From contig CANGGC010000201.1 of assembly GCA_947453125.1 (NCBI GenBank), positions 1 through 5,876 of the forward strand: a DNA stretch of 5,876 nucleotides. The letters run 5' to 3'. The notes beneath the pieces were generated by a model that made no database searches, had not been told where the DNA came from, and saw only the letters and a program-made list of their open reading frames with translations. A program made the translations under genes and the position numbers. Source of the DNA: Planctomycetaceae bacterium (GTDB lineage Bacteria; Planctomycetota; Planctomycetia; Pirellulales; UBA1268). Shown in pieces: positions 1 through 5,268 of this stretch; within the stretch, counting starts at the first letter, position 1, and every line of letters starts with the position of its first letter.

Positions 1-92
1 GCGACCTGGCCGGTCGTCACCGGACTCCCCGACTGGGCCGTGGCGATGAGGTGGATCGTCTTCACGTAGTTCTCGACGGTCAGGCTGGCCAC
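1..92 (-). CDS. DtxR/MntR-type metal-dependent transcriptional repressor, N-terminal fragment
   Basis: The reverse strand from position 92 reads GTG GCC AGC CTG ACC..., giving VASLTVENYVKTIHLIA and then a segment ending SPVTTGQVA. This matches the start of DtxR/MntR repressors: a first helix of the form LTxENYLKxIYxL, a short linker, then V(T/S)TGxIA leading into the helix-turn-helix. In this family, Fe(II) or Mn(II) binding drives dimer binding to operators of metal uptake genes. Only 30 codons plus two bases lie in the window; the recognition helix, metal ligands and any SH3-like domain are outside. GTG at 92 is chosen because no ATG occurs in frame upstream and it puts the conserved LTVENY four residues in, as is usual. 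No strong Shine-Dalgarno sequence is visible. The gene is divergent from mch. Family call fairly firm; metal and targets unknown. Confidence 0.75.
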   Translation of the reverse strand, partial: MASLTVENYVKTIHLIATAQSGSPVTTGQV

Positions 93-178
93 GAGGGTGT
101 TCCCGGCAGGAGAAAAGGGAGCGGCGGCCCGCCATGGGCCGAGCGGACGTCGTGAATCCCCGATCAACACGCCCGGGA

Positions 179-207
179 TTGCCCAGTGCGACGGCCGGCG
201 ACATTAT
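179..207 (+). promoter_or_regulatory. Candidate sigma-70 promoter upstream of mch
   Basis: TTGCCC (179-184) and CATTAT (202-207) are separated by exactly 17 bases. Each box matches its consensus at four of six positions. Transcription would start near 214, about 100 nt before the mch ATG. The match is modest and planctomycete promoters are poorly defined, so this is only a candidate. The -10 box lies inside the inverted repeat at 200-210, which would suit repression. Confidence 0.3.
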
Positions 208-210
208 GTC
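200..210. repeat. 11-bp inverted repeat GACAT-T-ATGTC, possible operator
   Basis: Two perfect 5-bp arms, GACAT (200-204) and ATGTC (206-210), flank one central base. The repeat overlaps the candidate -10 box of mch in the divergent region. The symmetry is seen directly; an operator role is inferred. It does not resemble the classical DtxR or MntR operator consensus closely. Confidence 0.4.
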
Positions 211-249
211 CGCTCCGGCGAGGCGTGGAGCGCCTGCGGCGGAGAACGT

Positions 250-265
250 GATCACGATCGTGATC
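250..265. promoter_or_regulatory. Perfect 16-bp palindrome GATCACGATCGTGATC, candidate operator
   Basis: The sequence equals its own reverse complement over all 16 bases. It contains two overlapping 10-bp palindromes, CGTGATCACG (247-256) and CACGATCGTG (253-262), and three GATC sites. It lies 50 bp upstream of the mch ATG and about 158 bp from the divergent repressor start. Perfect symmetry of this length outside coding DNA suggests a homodimeric regulator site. The regulator cannot be named from the sequence. Confidence 0.5.
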
Positions 266-315
266 CGGAGCGACGACACCGGCCAGGGAACGGCCCTTCA
301 TCGAGGGCTTATTCC

Positions 316-1320
316 ATGCCGACAGGATTGAATGCACGGGCCGCCGGGATCGTCGCAGCGGGGCTCGCCGACGCCGATCGGCTGGGGTTGGTCGGCCATC
401 GGACCGACGCCGGCGTGCAGATCGTCGACGCCGGGGTGAAGGCTGCCGGTGGCGACGAGGCCGGCCTGCTCCTCGCCCACGCGGCACTGGCCGGGCTCGG
501 CGAGGTGTGGCTGGAGGCCTGTGGCACGCCCCCCCACCACCATCGCATCCACCCCGCGTCCGATCCCTGGGACGGACGCTGCCCCTGGCCCATCGTCGCC
601 GTTGAGAGCGAGGCGCCGATCGCTGCCTGCCTCGCCTCGCAGTACGCCGGCTGGAAGGTGTCGGAAGGCAAATACTTCGCCATGGCGAGCGGACCGGTGC
701 GGGCGGCGATTGGTCGCGAGGATCTCTACGACCAGATCGGCCTCCGCGAGCGTGCGGAGGTCGCGGTCGGTCTGCTCGAGTCGTCGAAGCTTCCCCCAGA
801 AGACGTCTGCCTCCGGCTCGCCACCGAGGCGGGCGTGTCCCCCGATCATCTCCTCCTGCTCGTCGCCCGGACCGCGAGCCGTGCCGGAACGCTCCAGGTG
901 GTCGCCCGGTCGCTAGAAACCGCGCTCCACAAACTCCACGACCTCCAATTCGACCTCGGCCGGATCCGCGCCGGCTTTGGCCGCGCGCCGCTGCCGCCGG
1001 TGCCGGCCCCGCCCGACGACCTCGAGGCGATCGGCCGCACCAACGACGCCATCCTCTACGGGGGCCAGGTCGTTCTCGAGGTGACTGGGCCCGACTCCGG
1101 CCTCGACGACGTTGCCACCGCGATGGTCAGCGGAGCCTCGGCCTCACATGGGCGACCGTTCCGGGCGCTGTTCGAGGAGGCGGGCTACGACTTCTACAAA
1201 CTCGATCCCGCCCTGTTCGCGCCGGCCGTCGTCGAACTGGTCAACATCGACACCGGCGTCCGCCACCGGGCCGGATCGATCATGGCAGACGTGGTGCGGA
1301 TGTCGTTCGGCGGGGCGTGA
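316..1320 (+). CDS. mch: Methenyltetrahydromethanopterin cyclohydrolase
   Basis: Mch reversibly hydrolyses 5,10-methenyl-H4MPT to 5-formyl-H4MPT in the cytoplasmic tetrahydromethanopterin C1 pathway. In bacteria this pathway oxidises or detoxifies formaldehyde. The 334-residue product contains the family's typical blocks: LNARA at the N-terminus, SQYAGWKVS followed by YFAMASGPVRA (109-130), ARTASRAGTLQVVARSLETA (184-203), RTNDAILYGG (241-250), and GRPFRALFEEAGYDFYKLDP (279-298) leading to LFAPA. Known Mch proteins are about 315-325 residues, which fits the ATG at 316. GAGGG at 303-307, eight bases upstream, is a good ribosome-binding site. The frame is open upstream to 97, but that extension resembles nothing in the family and crosses the palindrome. 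The ATP-grasp gene follows after 16 nt, so co-transcription is likely. Identification is confident; the physiological direction is not shown. Confidence 0.95.
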   Translation: MPTGLNARAAGIVAAGLADADRLGLVGHRTDAGVQIVDAGVKAAGGDEAGLLLAHAALAGLGEVWLEACGTPPHHHRIHPASDPWDGRCPWPIVAVESEAPIAACLASQYAGWKVSEGKYFAMASGPVRAAIGREDLYDQIGLRERAEVAVGLLESSKLPPEDVCLRLATEAGVSPDHLLLLVARTASRAGTLQVVARSLETALHKLHDLQFDLGRIRAGFGRAPLPPVPAPPDDLEAIGRTNDAILYGGQVVLEVTGPDSGLDDVATAMVSGASASHGRPFRALFEEAGYDFYKLDPALFAPAVVELVNIDTGVRHRAGSIMADVVRMSFGGA

Positions 1321-1336
1321 GCCGGAGACCGATCCG

Positions 1337-2299
1337 ATGCGACTGGTGGTGATCGGCTCCCCGGGGGCCTGGCATGTCGCGCGGATCCGCGCGGTGGCGG
1401 AATCGCGCGGCCACGACGTCTCGGTGGTGGAATGGCGTCAGCTCGGCGCCTTCGTCGTGCCTGCTCCGGCGGGAGGGGAGCACGAGACTTCGATTCGCAC
1501 GCCATTCAAGACGGAACGCTTCCTCCCCGACGCGATCGACGCCGCCGACGCCGTGATCGTTCGCGGGATGCCGGCCGGCCGGCTCGAGGAGGTGATCCTG
1601 CGGATGGACCTCCTCGGCCGGCTTGCCGAGCGTGGCACACCGGTGATCAACAGCCCCCGGGCCCTGGAGACAGCGATCGACAAATATCTCTCCCTCGCCC
1701 GACTCGCGGCGGCCGGGATCCGCGTGCCGCGGACGGTCGTCGCCCAGGATCCTGACGGCATCCGTCACGCCTGGGAGTCACTCGGCGGGGTAGCCGTCAT
1801 GAAACCGCTGTTCGGGTCGTGCGGGCGGGGAATCGAGCGGATCGATTCGGAGCGCATGCTGCTCCCCGTCCTCACTGCCGCCGCCGCGGCCCCGGAGGGG
1901 GCGGCGACCTATCTGCAGGAGTTCATTCCCCACCCCGGCTGGGATGTGCGGATCCTTCTGGTCGGGGAGGAGCCGTTCGCGCTGCGGCGCCGGTCAGCGA
2001 CCGACTGGCGGACAAACCTGGCACGAGGGGGCATCGGCGAGCCCTTCCGCCCCCCCGCGGCCTGGCTCGACCTGGCCCGACGGACCTCGGCCCTCCTCGG
2101 AGTGGAGGTCGCTGGGGTCGATCTTGTCCCCGACGCCGCCGGGGATCCGGTCGTCCTGGAAGTCAACGCGGTCCCAGGGTGGCGCGGCCTCGCATCGGCC
2201 ACCGGCCTCGACCCCACCCCCGCCGTCGTCCGGTGGGCCGAACAACGAGCCAAACCCGCTCCCGGCACGGGGCTCCAGCGGCCTGACCGCCCCACTTGA
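1337..2299 (+). CDS. RimK-like ATP-grasp ligase, probably tied to tetrahydromethanopterin metabolism
   Basis: ATP-grasp ligases of the RimK group activate a carboxylate as acyl phosphate and join it to an amine, often adding glutamate. The 320-residue protein has an N-terminal pre-ATP-grasp fold (MRLVVIGSPGAWH), then NSPRALETAIDKYLSLARLA (105-124) and AGIRVPRT, as in RimK relatives. The ATP-binding stretch VAVMKPLFGSCGRGI (152-166) carries Lys156. YLQEFI (192-197) and DVR (203-205) follow. Asp262 in GVDLV and LEVNAVPGW (274-282), with Glu275 and Asn277, are the expected Mg2+ ligands. ATG 1337 is preceded by GGAG at 1324-1327. Methylotroph C1 clusters carry a comparable ATP-grasp gene (orf17) near mch, and archaeal MptN adds glutamate to tetrahydrosarcinapterin. 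A role in cofactor biosynthesis is therefore plausible, but the substrate is inferred from context. The proline-rich last 15 residues look disordered. Confidence 0.85.
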   Translation: MRLVVIGSPGAWHVARIRAVAESRGHDVSVVEWRQLGAFVVPAPAGGEHETSIRTPFKTERFLPDAIDAADAVIVRGMPAGRLEEVILRMDLLGRLAERGTPVINSPRALETAIDKYLSLARLAAAGIRVPRTVVAQDPDGIRHAWESLGGVAVMKPLFGSCGRGIERIDSERMLLPVLTAAAAAPEGAATYLQEFIPHPGWDVRILLVGEEPFALRRRSATDWRTNLARGGIGEPFRPPAAWLDLARRTSALLGVEVAGVDLVPDAAGDPVVLEVNAVPGWRGLASATGLDPTPAVVRWAEQRAKPAPGTGLQRPDRPT

Positions 2300-2556
2300 G
2301 CCCTTTTTTCGCCGGCCTCAAAACCCGGACAGTTGGGAAATGCGACTCGGGAGACCTGCCTCTTTTTGAGGCACGAGCCCTCCTGCCTCTTCCGTGCGCA
2401 TCGCTGCACGAAAATGTCTCGCCCTCGTGGAAGTTGCCGTAAGTCGTTTCGCTGATGGCACTTGCTGCTGCGACTTGACCGCAGCGCCAGCATGACCTCA
2501 GCGGTGGCCCACGGAGGGCCCGCCGTCAGTCTCAGCGTTCCCAGGGTTACCGAATT
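2300..2556. other. Intergenic region with several short hairpins, function unknown
   Basis: This 257-bp gap has no convincing coding frame and is visibly less GC-rich than its neighbours. Short perfect stem-loops are TGCCTC/GAGGCA with a T5 loop (2357-2373), CGTGC/GCACG (2393-2410), GCTGCG/CGCAGC with a 7-nt loop (2467-2485) and GGCCC/GGGCC with a 5-nt loop (2506-2520). None is followed by a proper U-run, so I do not call an intrinsic terminator for the mch operon. CCTGCCTCTT occurs twice, at 2355-2364 and 2383-2392. No promoter with two good boxes was found, although gene 2557-3012 must be transcribed from somewhere here or upstream. Confidence 0.4.
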
Positions 2557-3012
2557 ATGGCCAGCAGAACTGAAGCCCCGTCCCCCGTCTCCGAAGCGGT
2601 CGATCCCCAGGCTGCGGCGGTCCTCCAGGTTGCCGAGCGGCTTCACGCCATGGGCCCGGAGTGGGTCGTCTTCTTCCGGGAGGTGCTCGGCGTGGAGGGG
2701 ATCGTGCGTCGTTCCTTCCGCAGTGCCACCGCCCTGACCCACTTCGAGTGTTCGCCGCAGTACGCCCGGATCCGGGAGATGCTCGATGACCTCCGCAATC
2801 GGCAGCGGGACCGGCCCGCCAGCCGGGAGGCCCAGCGGGTGGTGACGGTGCGAATGCCCCGCTCCCTTCACGAATCGCTCAAGGCGGAAGCGGACGACAT
2901 GCGCGTCAGCATCAACACCCTTTGCATCTCCAAACTGCTCAAGATCCTCGACGAGGACGAGCGGAAGGACATGGCGACCGACCGCGGCGCCCCCGAGGGG
3001 ATGGCGGGCTGA
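2557..3012 (+). CDS. HicB/Arc-like ribbon-helix-helix protein with uncharacterised N-terminal module
   Basis: The 151-residue product ends in a clear ribbon-helix-helix domain at about 94-131. RVVTVRMPRSLHESL supplies the DNA-contacting strand and first helix; KAEADDMRVSINTLCISKLL supplies the turn and second helix. The SxNxxC/L pattern after the turn is like HicB-type antitoxins and Arc/MetJ repressors, which bind DNA as dimers. Residues about 17-80 form a separate helical region containing EWVVFFREVLGVEGIVRRSF and a later segment YARIREMLDDLRNR. I do not recognise it as a catalogued domain. I see no HicA-like toxin gene beside it, so a toxin-antitoxin role is unsupported; a solitary regulator is more likely. 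ATG 2557 has only a weak AGGG at 2543-2546. The gene converges on rnpB with a 26-nt gap. Confidence 0.7.
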   Translation: MASRTEAPSPVSEAVDPQAAAVLQVAERLHAMGPEWVVFFREVLGVEGIVRRSFRSATALTHFECSPQYARIREMLDDLRNRQRDRPASREAQRVVTVRMPRSLHESLKAEADDMRVSINTLCISKLLKILDEDERKDMATDRGAPEGMAG

Positions 3013-3038
3013 TGGATGACGCCGGAGGAACGGTGCCG

Positions 3039-3489
3039 GGGAGAGGGAAGGGGCGGACCTGTAAGCCGGGTTTTGTCCCGCACCGCCAAAGGCGGCGCGG
3101 TGATGACCATTTCTCTAGGACGCCGGTTGCCCGGCGTCTCTGGCAGCCGACCCGGGGGTGTGACGGAACGGGCCGTTCCGTGGCGACCTTGCGGCCGACT
3201 CCCCCCTGCTTGGCCTTGCTCCCGATGGGGTTTACCGAGCCGGACCGGTCACCCGGTCCGCTGGTGAGCTCTTACCTCACCGTTTCACCCTTACCGGCGG
3301 GTTTCCCCACCGGCGGTCTGTTTTCTGTGGCACTTTCCCTGACCTCACGGCCGGTGGGCGTTACCCACCATCGCGCCCTGCGGAGCCCGGACTTTCCTCC
3401 CGTCAGGGCGTTCCCACCCGGCAACTCTTGCGAGTGCCCAGTGGACTCTCCCGACCGGCGGCCATCCGTTCCGCCCCGTTCCCTCTCCC
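3039..3489 (-). ncRNA. rnpB: RNase P RNA, bacterial type A
   Basis: This is the catalytic RNA of RNase P, which removes 5' leaders from pre-tRNA together with RnpA. Reading the minus strand, the 5' hallmark GAGGAAAGTCCGGGCTCC lies at 3399-3382 and the 3' hallmark ACAAAACCCGGCTTA at 3076-3062. Between them are GGTAAGGGTGAAA (3295-3283), GAGCAAGGCCAA (around 3221-3210) and the L15-like AAGGT (3190-3186) that would pair with the tRNA 3' RCCA. Ends are set by helix P1: GGAGAGGGAA-C-GGGGCGGA on the 5' side pairs with TCCGCCCCTTCCCTCTCC on the 3' side, 18 pairs with one bulged C. P12 is a long perfect GC stem capped by a GUGA tetraloop (around 3260-3241). The predicted length of about 451 nt is normal to slightly long for type A. 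Exact termini may differ by several bases. No U-run terminator is visible beyond 3039. Confidence 0.95.
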
Positions 3490-3506
3490 GGGAACCGTCA
3501 CTCCCA

Positions 3507-3515
3507 ACCATACCA
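3507..3515 (-). promoter_or_regulatory. rnpB: Candidate extended -10 promoter for rnpB
   Basis: On the minus strand TATGGT (3512-3507) is preceded by TGG, giving TGG-TATGGT, an extended -10 pattern. It would start transcription near 3500, about 10 nt before helix P1. No convincing -35 box is found at 16-18 bp spacing. Placement suits a strong stable-RNA gene, but the call is tentative. Confidence 0.35.
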
Positions 3516-3536
3516 CCCCGGCGCGGCAGGAGCTTT

Positions 3537-3565
3537 TTGACCATCCACCGGAAGAGGCGTAGATT
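3537..3565 (+). promoter_or_regulatory. Sigma-70-type promoter for the FHA-rsgA-hflX operon
   Basis: TTGACC (3537-3542, five of six consensus positions) is followed after exactly 17 bp by TAGATT (3560-3565), which keeps the three most conserved -10 positions. Transcription would begin near 3572 and leave a leader of about 60 nt before ATG 3632. It diverges from the rnpB promoter, so 3490-3631 is a two-way promoter region. Confidence 0.55.
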
Positions 3566-3631
3566 TTGGCAGAGCCTCCCGATCCCAACTGCGGCGCGAA
3601 CCACCGCTGAGCGAGAAACGTATTCAGGCCC

Positions 3632-4096
3632 ATGTACGGCGAATTGATTCCCCAAGGGGGCGGAGACCCGATTCCGTTGTTCAAGCCCGTCCTCCTCGTG
3701 GGGCGGCGTGAGAGCGCGGATGTTGTCCTCCGCTTCCCGAACGTGTCCGGTTCCCATTGCGAGCTGACGCTCGTCGATGGCTACTGGTTCGTGAAGGATC
3801 TCGCCAGCAGCAACGGCACGAAGGTCAACGGGGTGCGGGTCAGCGAGAAGCGGCTCGATCCTGGCGACAAGCTCACCGTGGCCCGCCATCACTTCGAGAT
3901 CACCTACGAGCCCTCCAAGAACGGCGCCGTCGCGGCGCCGGCCGACAATGTCCCGGTGAATCCCTGGGGCAAGAGCCTCCTGGAAAGTGCGGGGCTCGAA
4001 TCGCGGCGGAGCACGCCCACCTATTCCTCGGCTCCCGGTCCTGCCGCTCGCCGCCCCGACCCGCCCTCCGCGGGAACGCGGGGGGATCGCCCCTGA
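3632..4096 (+). CDS. Forkhead-associated (FHA) domain protein
   Basis: FHA domains bind phosphothreonine peptides and often connect to Hanks-type Ser/Thr kinases. The 154-residue product is almost entirely one FHA domain (about 1-92). The phosphopeptide-binding landmarks are present: GRR at 24-26, SGSH with Ser39 and His42, DLASSNGTKVNG (56-67) with the conserved SNGT and NG turns, and LDPGDKLTVARHHFEI as the final strands. From about 105 the tail is rich in Pro, Ala, Arg and Ser and is probably disordered. There is no transmembrane segment or attached enzyme domain. ATG 3632 lacks a good Shine-Dalgarno; AGG at 3626-3628 is too close to be ideal. rsgA starts 8 nt after the stop, implying co-transcription and perhaps translational coupling. 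The partner protein and role are unknown. Confidence 0.85.
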   Translation: MYGELIPQGGGDPIPLFKPVLLVGRRESADVVLRFPNVSGSHCELTLVDGYWFVKDLASSNGTKVNGVRVSEKRLDPGDKLTVARHHFEITYEPSKNGAVAAPADNVPVNPWGKSLLESAGLESRRSTPTYSSAPGPAARRPDPPSAGTRGDRP

Positions 4097-4104
4097 TCGG
4101 CTGC

Positions 4105-5268
4105 ATGGCGAAACCCCGCAAGATACGGATCGACTTCCGCAAGAATCGCTCCGTCCGGCGGCGCGGTGGCGACCTGACGCGGTCGCTCAGTGATGACCCC
4201 GACGGCCTCGCCGATATGGCGACCTCAGAACGCCTCTCCGGCAAGGGGGATCTGACGCGCAAGCGGACGGTCATCGAGCCAGGGACCGACATCGCCATCG
4301 ACAGCTGGCGCGGGCAGGTGCTCCACGTCCACGGGCTGGAGAGCTTCGTCCGCCGGGACGACGGCCATGTCGTCCGTTGCACCACCCGCCGCGTCCTCCG
4401 CACGATGGCGATCGACCAGCGGCATCCGGTGGTGGCGGGCGACTGGGTCACCGTCCGTCAGGCGACGGTTCCCGATCTCTCCGCCCACGCGCTCCCGACG
4501 ACCGGCCCCGACGGCATCCGGCAGGACGCAACGATCCAGTCCGTCGATCCGAGGCGCAATGAGCTGGCGCGGAACAGCCGCAGACGCCGTCATGTGATCG
4601 TCGCCAACATCGATCAGGTGGTGATCGTCGGCAGCGCGGCCCAGCCGCATCTCAAGCCGGGGCTCATCGACCGGATGCTCGTCGCCGCGGAGTGTGCCGG
4701 CATCCGGCCCTTGATCTGTCTCAACAAGGCCGATCTCGTTCCCGCGGCCAGCCTCGTCCCCCTCGCTGGCGTCTACGCGCGGATGGGATACCGCGTCATC
4801 CTCTGCTCGGCTGTCACCGGCATGGGCATCGCCCGCCTCCGGGCAGAGCTTCGCGGCGCCGTCAGCGCCGTCGTCGGCCAAAGCGGCGTCGGCAAGTCGT
4901 CGCTCCTCAACCATCTCCAACCCGATCTCGCCCTCCCCGTCTCCGAGGTGAGCCGCGACAACGACAAGGGACGTCACACGACGACAACGGCGCGGCTCAT
5001 CCCCCACCGTCTCGGTGGGGCCTTCGTCGACACCCCGGGCGTCCGCCAGTTCCAGCTCTGGGACATCGTGCCCGCCGAGGTGCCGGCGGCCTTCCGCGAC
5101 CTGCGCCCTCTTGCCAATCTCTGCCGCTTCCCCGACTGCACCCATAGCCACGAAGCCGACTGCGCGGTGAAGGACGGGGTGGCCGATGGCCTCCTCGACA
5201 CGCGCCGCTGGGAGAGCTGTTGCCACCTGGCCACGAACCTGGGCGAAGACCCCGAGGATGACGAATGA
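4105..5268 (+). CDS. rsgA: Ribosome small subunit-dependent GTPase A (RsgA/YjeQ)
   Basis: RsgA is a circularly permuted GTPase that checks late 30S subunit assembly and helps release maturation factors. The 387-residue protein begins with a basic tail (MAKPRKIRIDFRKNRSVRRR), followed by an OB-fold region (about 62-160). The permuted G motifs are in the family order: G4 NKAD (207-210), G5 SAVTGMG (235-241), G1 GQSGVGKS (258-265), G2 KGRHTTT (288-294) and G3 DTPG (309-312). The C-terminal zinc knuckle has Cys340, Cys345, His347 and Cys353, the CX4CXHX5C spacing of RsgA. Length is slightly above the roughly 350 residues of E. coli RsgA because of the N-terminal tail. The frame is open far upstream inside the FHA gene, but ATG 4105 gives the expected basic start. 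It lacks a clear Shine-Dalgarno, suggesting coupling to the FHA gene. Confidence 0.96.
   Translation: MAKPRKIRIDFRKNRSVRRRGGDLTRSLSDDPDGLADMATSERLSGKGDLTRKRTVIEPGTDIAIDSWRGQVLHVHGLESFVRRDDGHVVRCTTRRVLRTMAIDQRHPVVAGDWVTVRQATVPDLSAHALPTTGPDGIRQDATIQSVDPRRNELARNSRRRRHVIVANIDQVVIVGSAAQPHLKPGLIDRMLVAAECAGIRPLICLNKADLVPAASLVPLAGVYARMGYRVILCSAVTGMGIARLRAELRGAVSAVVGQSGVGKSSLLNHLQPDLALPVSEVSRDNDKGRHTTTTARLIPHRLGGAFVDTPGVRQFQLWDIVPAEVPAAFRDLRPLANLCRFPDCTHSHEADCAVKDGVADGLLDTRRWESCCHLATNLGEDPEDDE

Noticed and set aside
97..315. Upstream extension of the mch frame (about 73 extra codons)
   Set aside because: The extension gives a low-complexity Arg/Gly-rich sequence with no family match, crosses the palindromes and would exceed normal Mch length. 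ATG 316 has a good ribosome-binding site.
1112..1336. Upstream extension of the ATP-grasp frame inside mch
   Set aside because: It overlaps conserved mch coding sequence in another frame and reads as Arg/Ser/Pro-rich shadow; the Rossmann-like start MRLVVIGSPG begins at 1337.
2301..2310. CCC-T6 run just after the ATP-grasp stop as an intrinsic terminator
   Set aside because: No stable GC stem precedes the T-run; the only pairing (TTGAG/CTCAA) flanks it.
2475..2503. TTGACC at 2475-2480 as the promoter of the ribbon-helix-helix gene
   Set aside because: At 17-bp spacing the -10 position reads TCAGCG, a poor match, and spacings of one base either way are no better.
1909..2871. 320-codon open frame on the minus strand
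   Set aside because: It spans three different plus-strand regions, has GC-skewed shadow composition and no recognisable domain.
2557..3012. Toxin-antitoxin operon
   Set aside because: Only the HicB-like half is present; upstream is non-coding and downstream is the convergent rnpB.
2922..3647. 241-codon plus-strand open frame
   Set aside because: It covers the antisense of RNase P RNA and part of two neighbours; openness is due to high GC content.
3272..3892. 206-codon minus-strand open frame
   Set aside because: It runs through the 5' half of rnpB, the promoter region and the antisense of the FHA domain, so it is not a gene.
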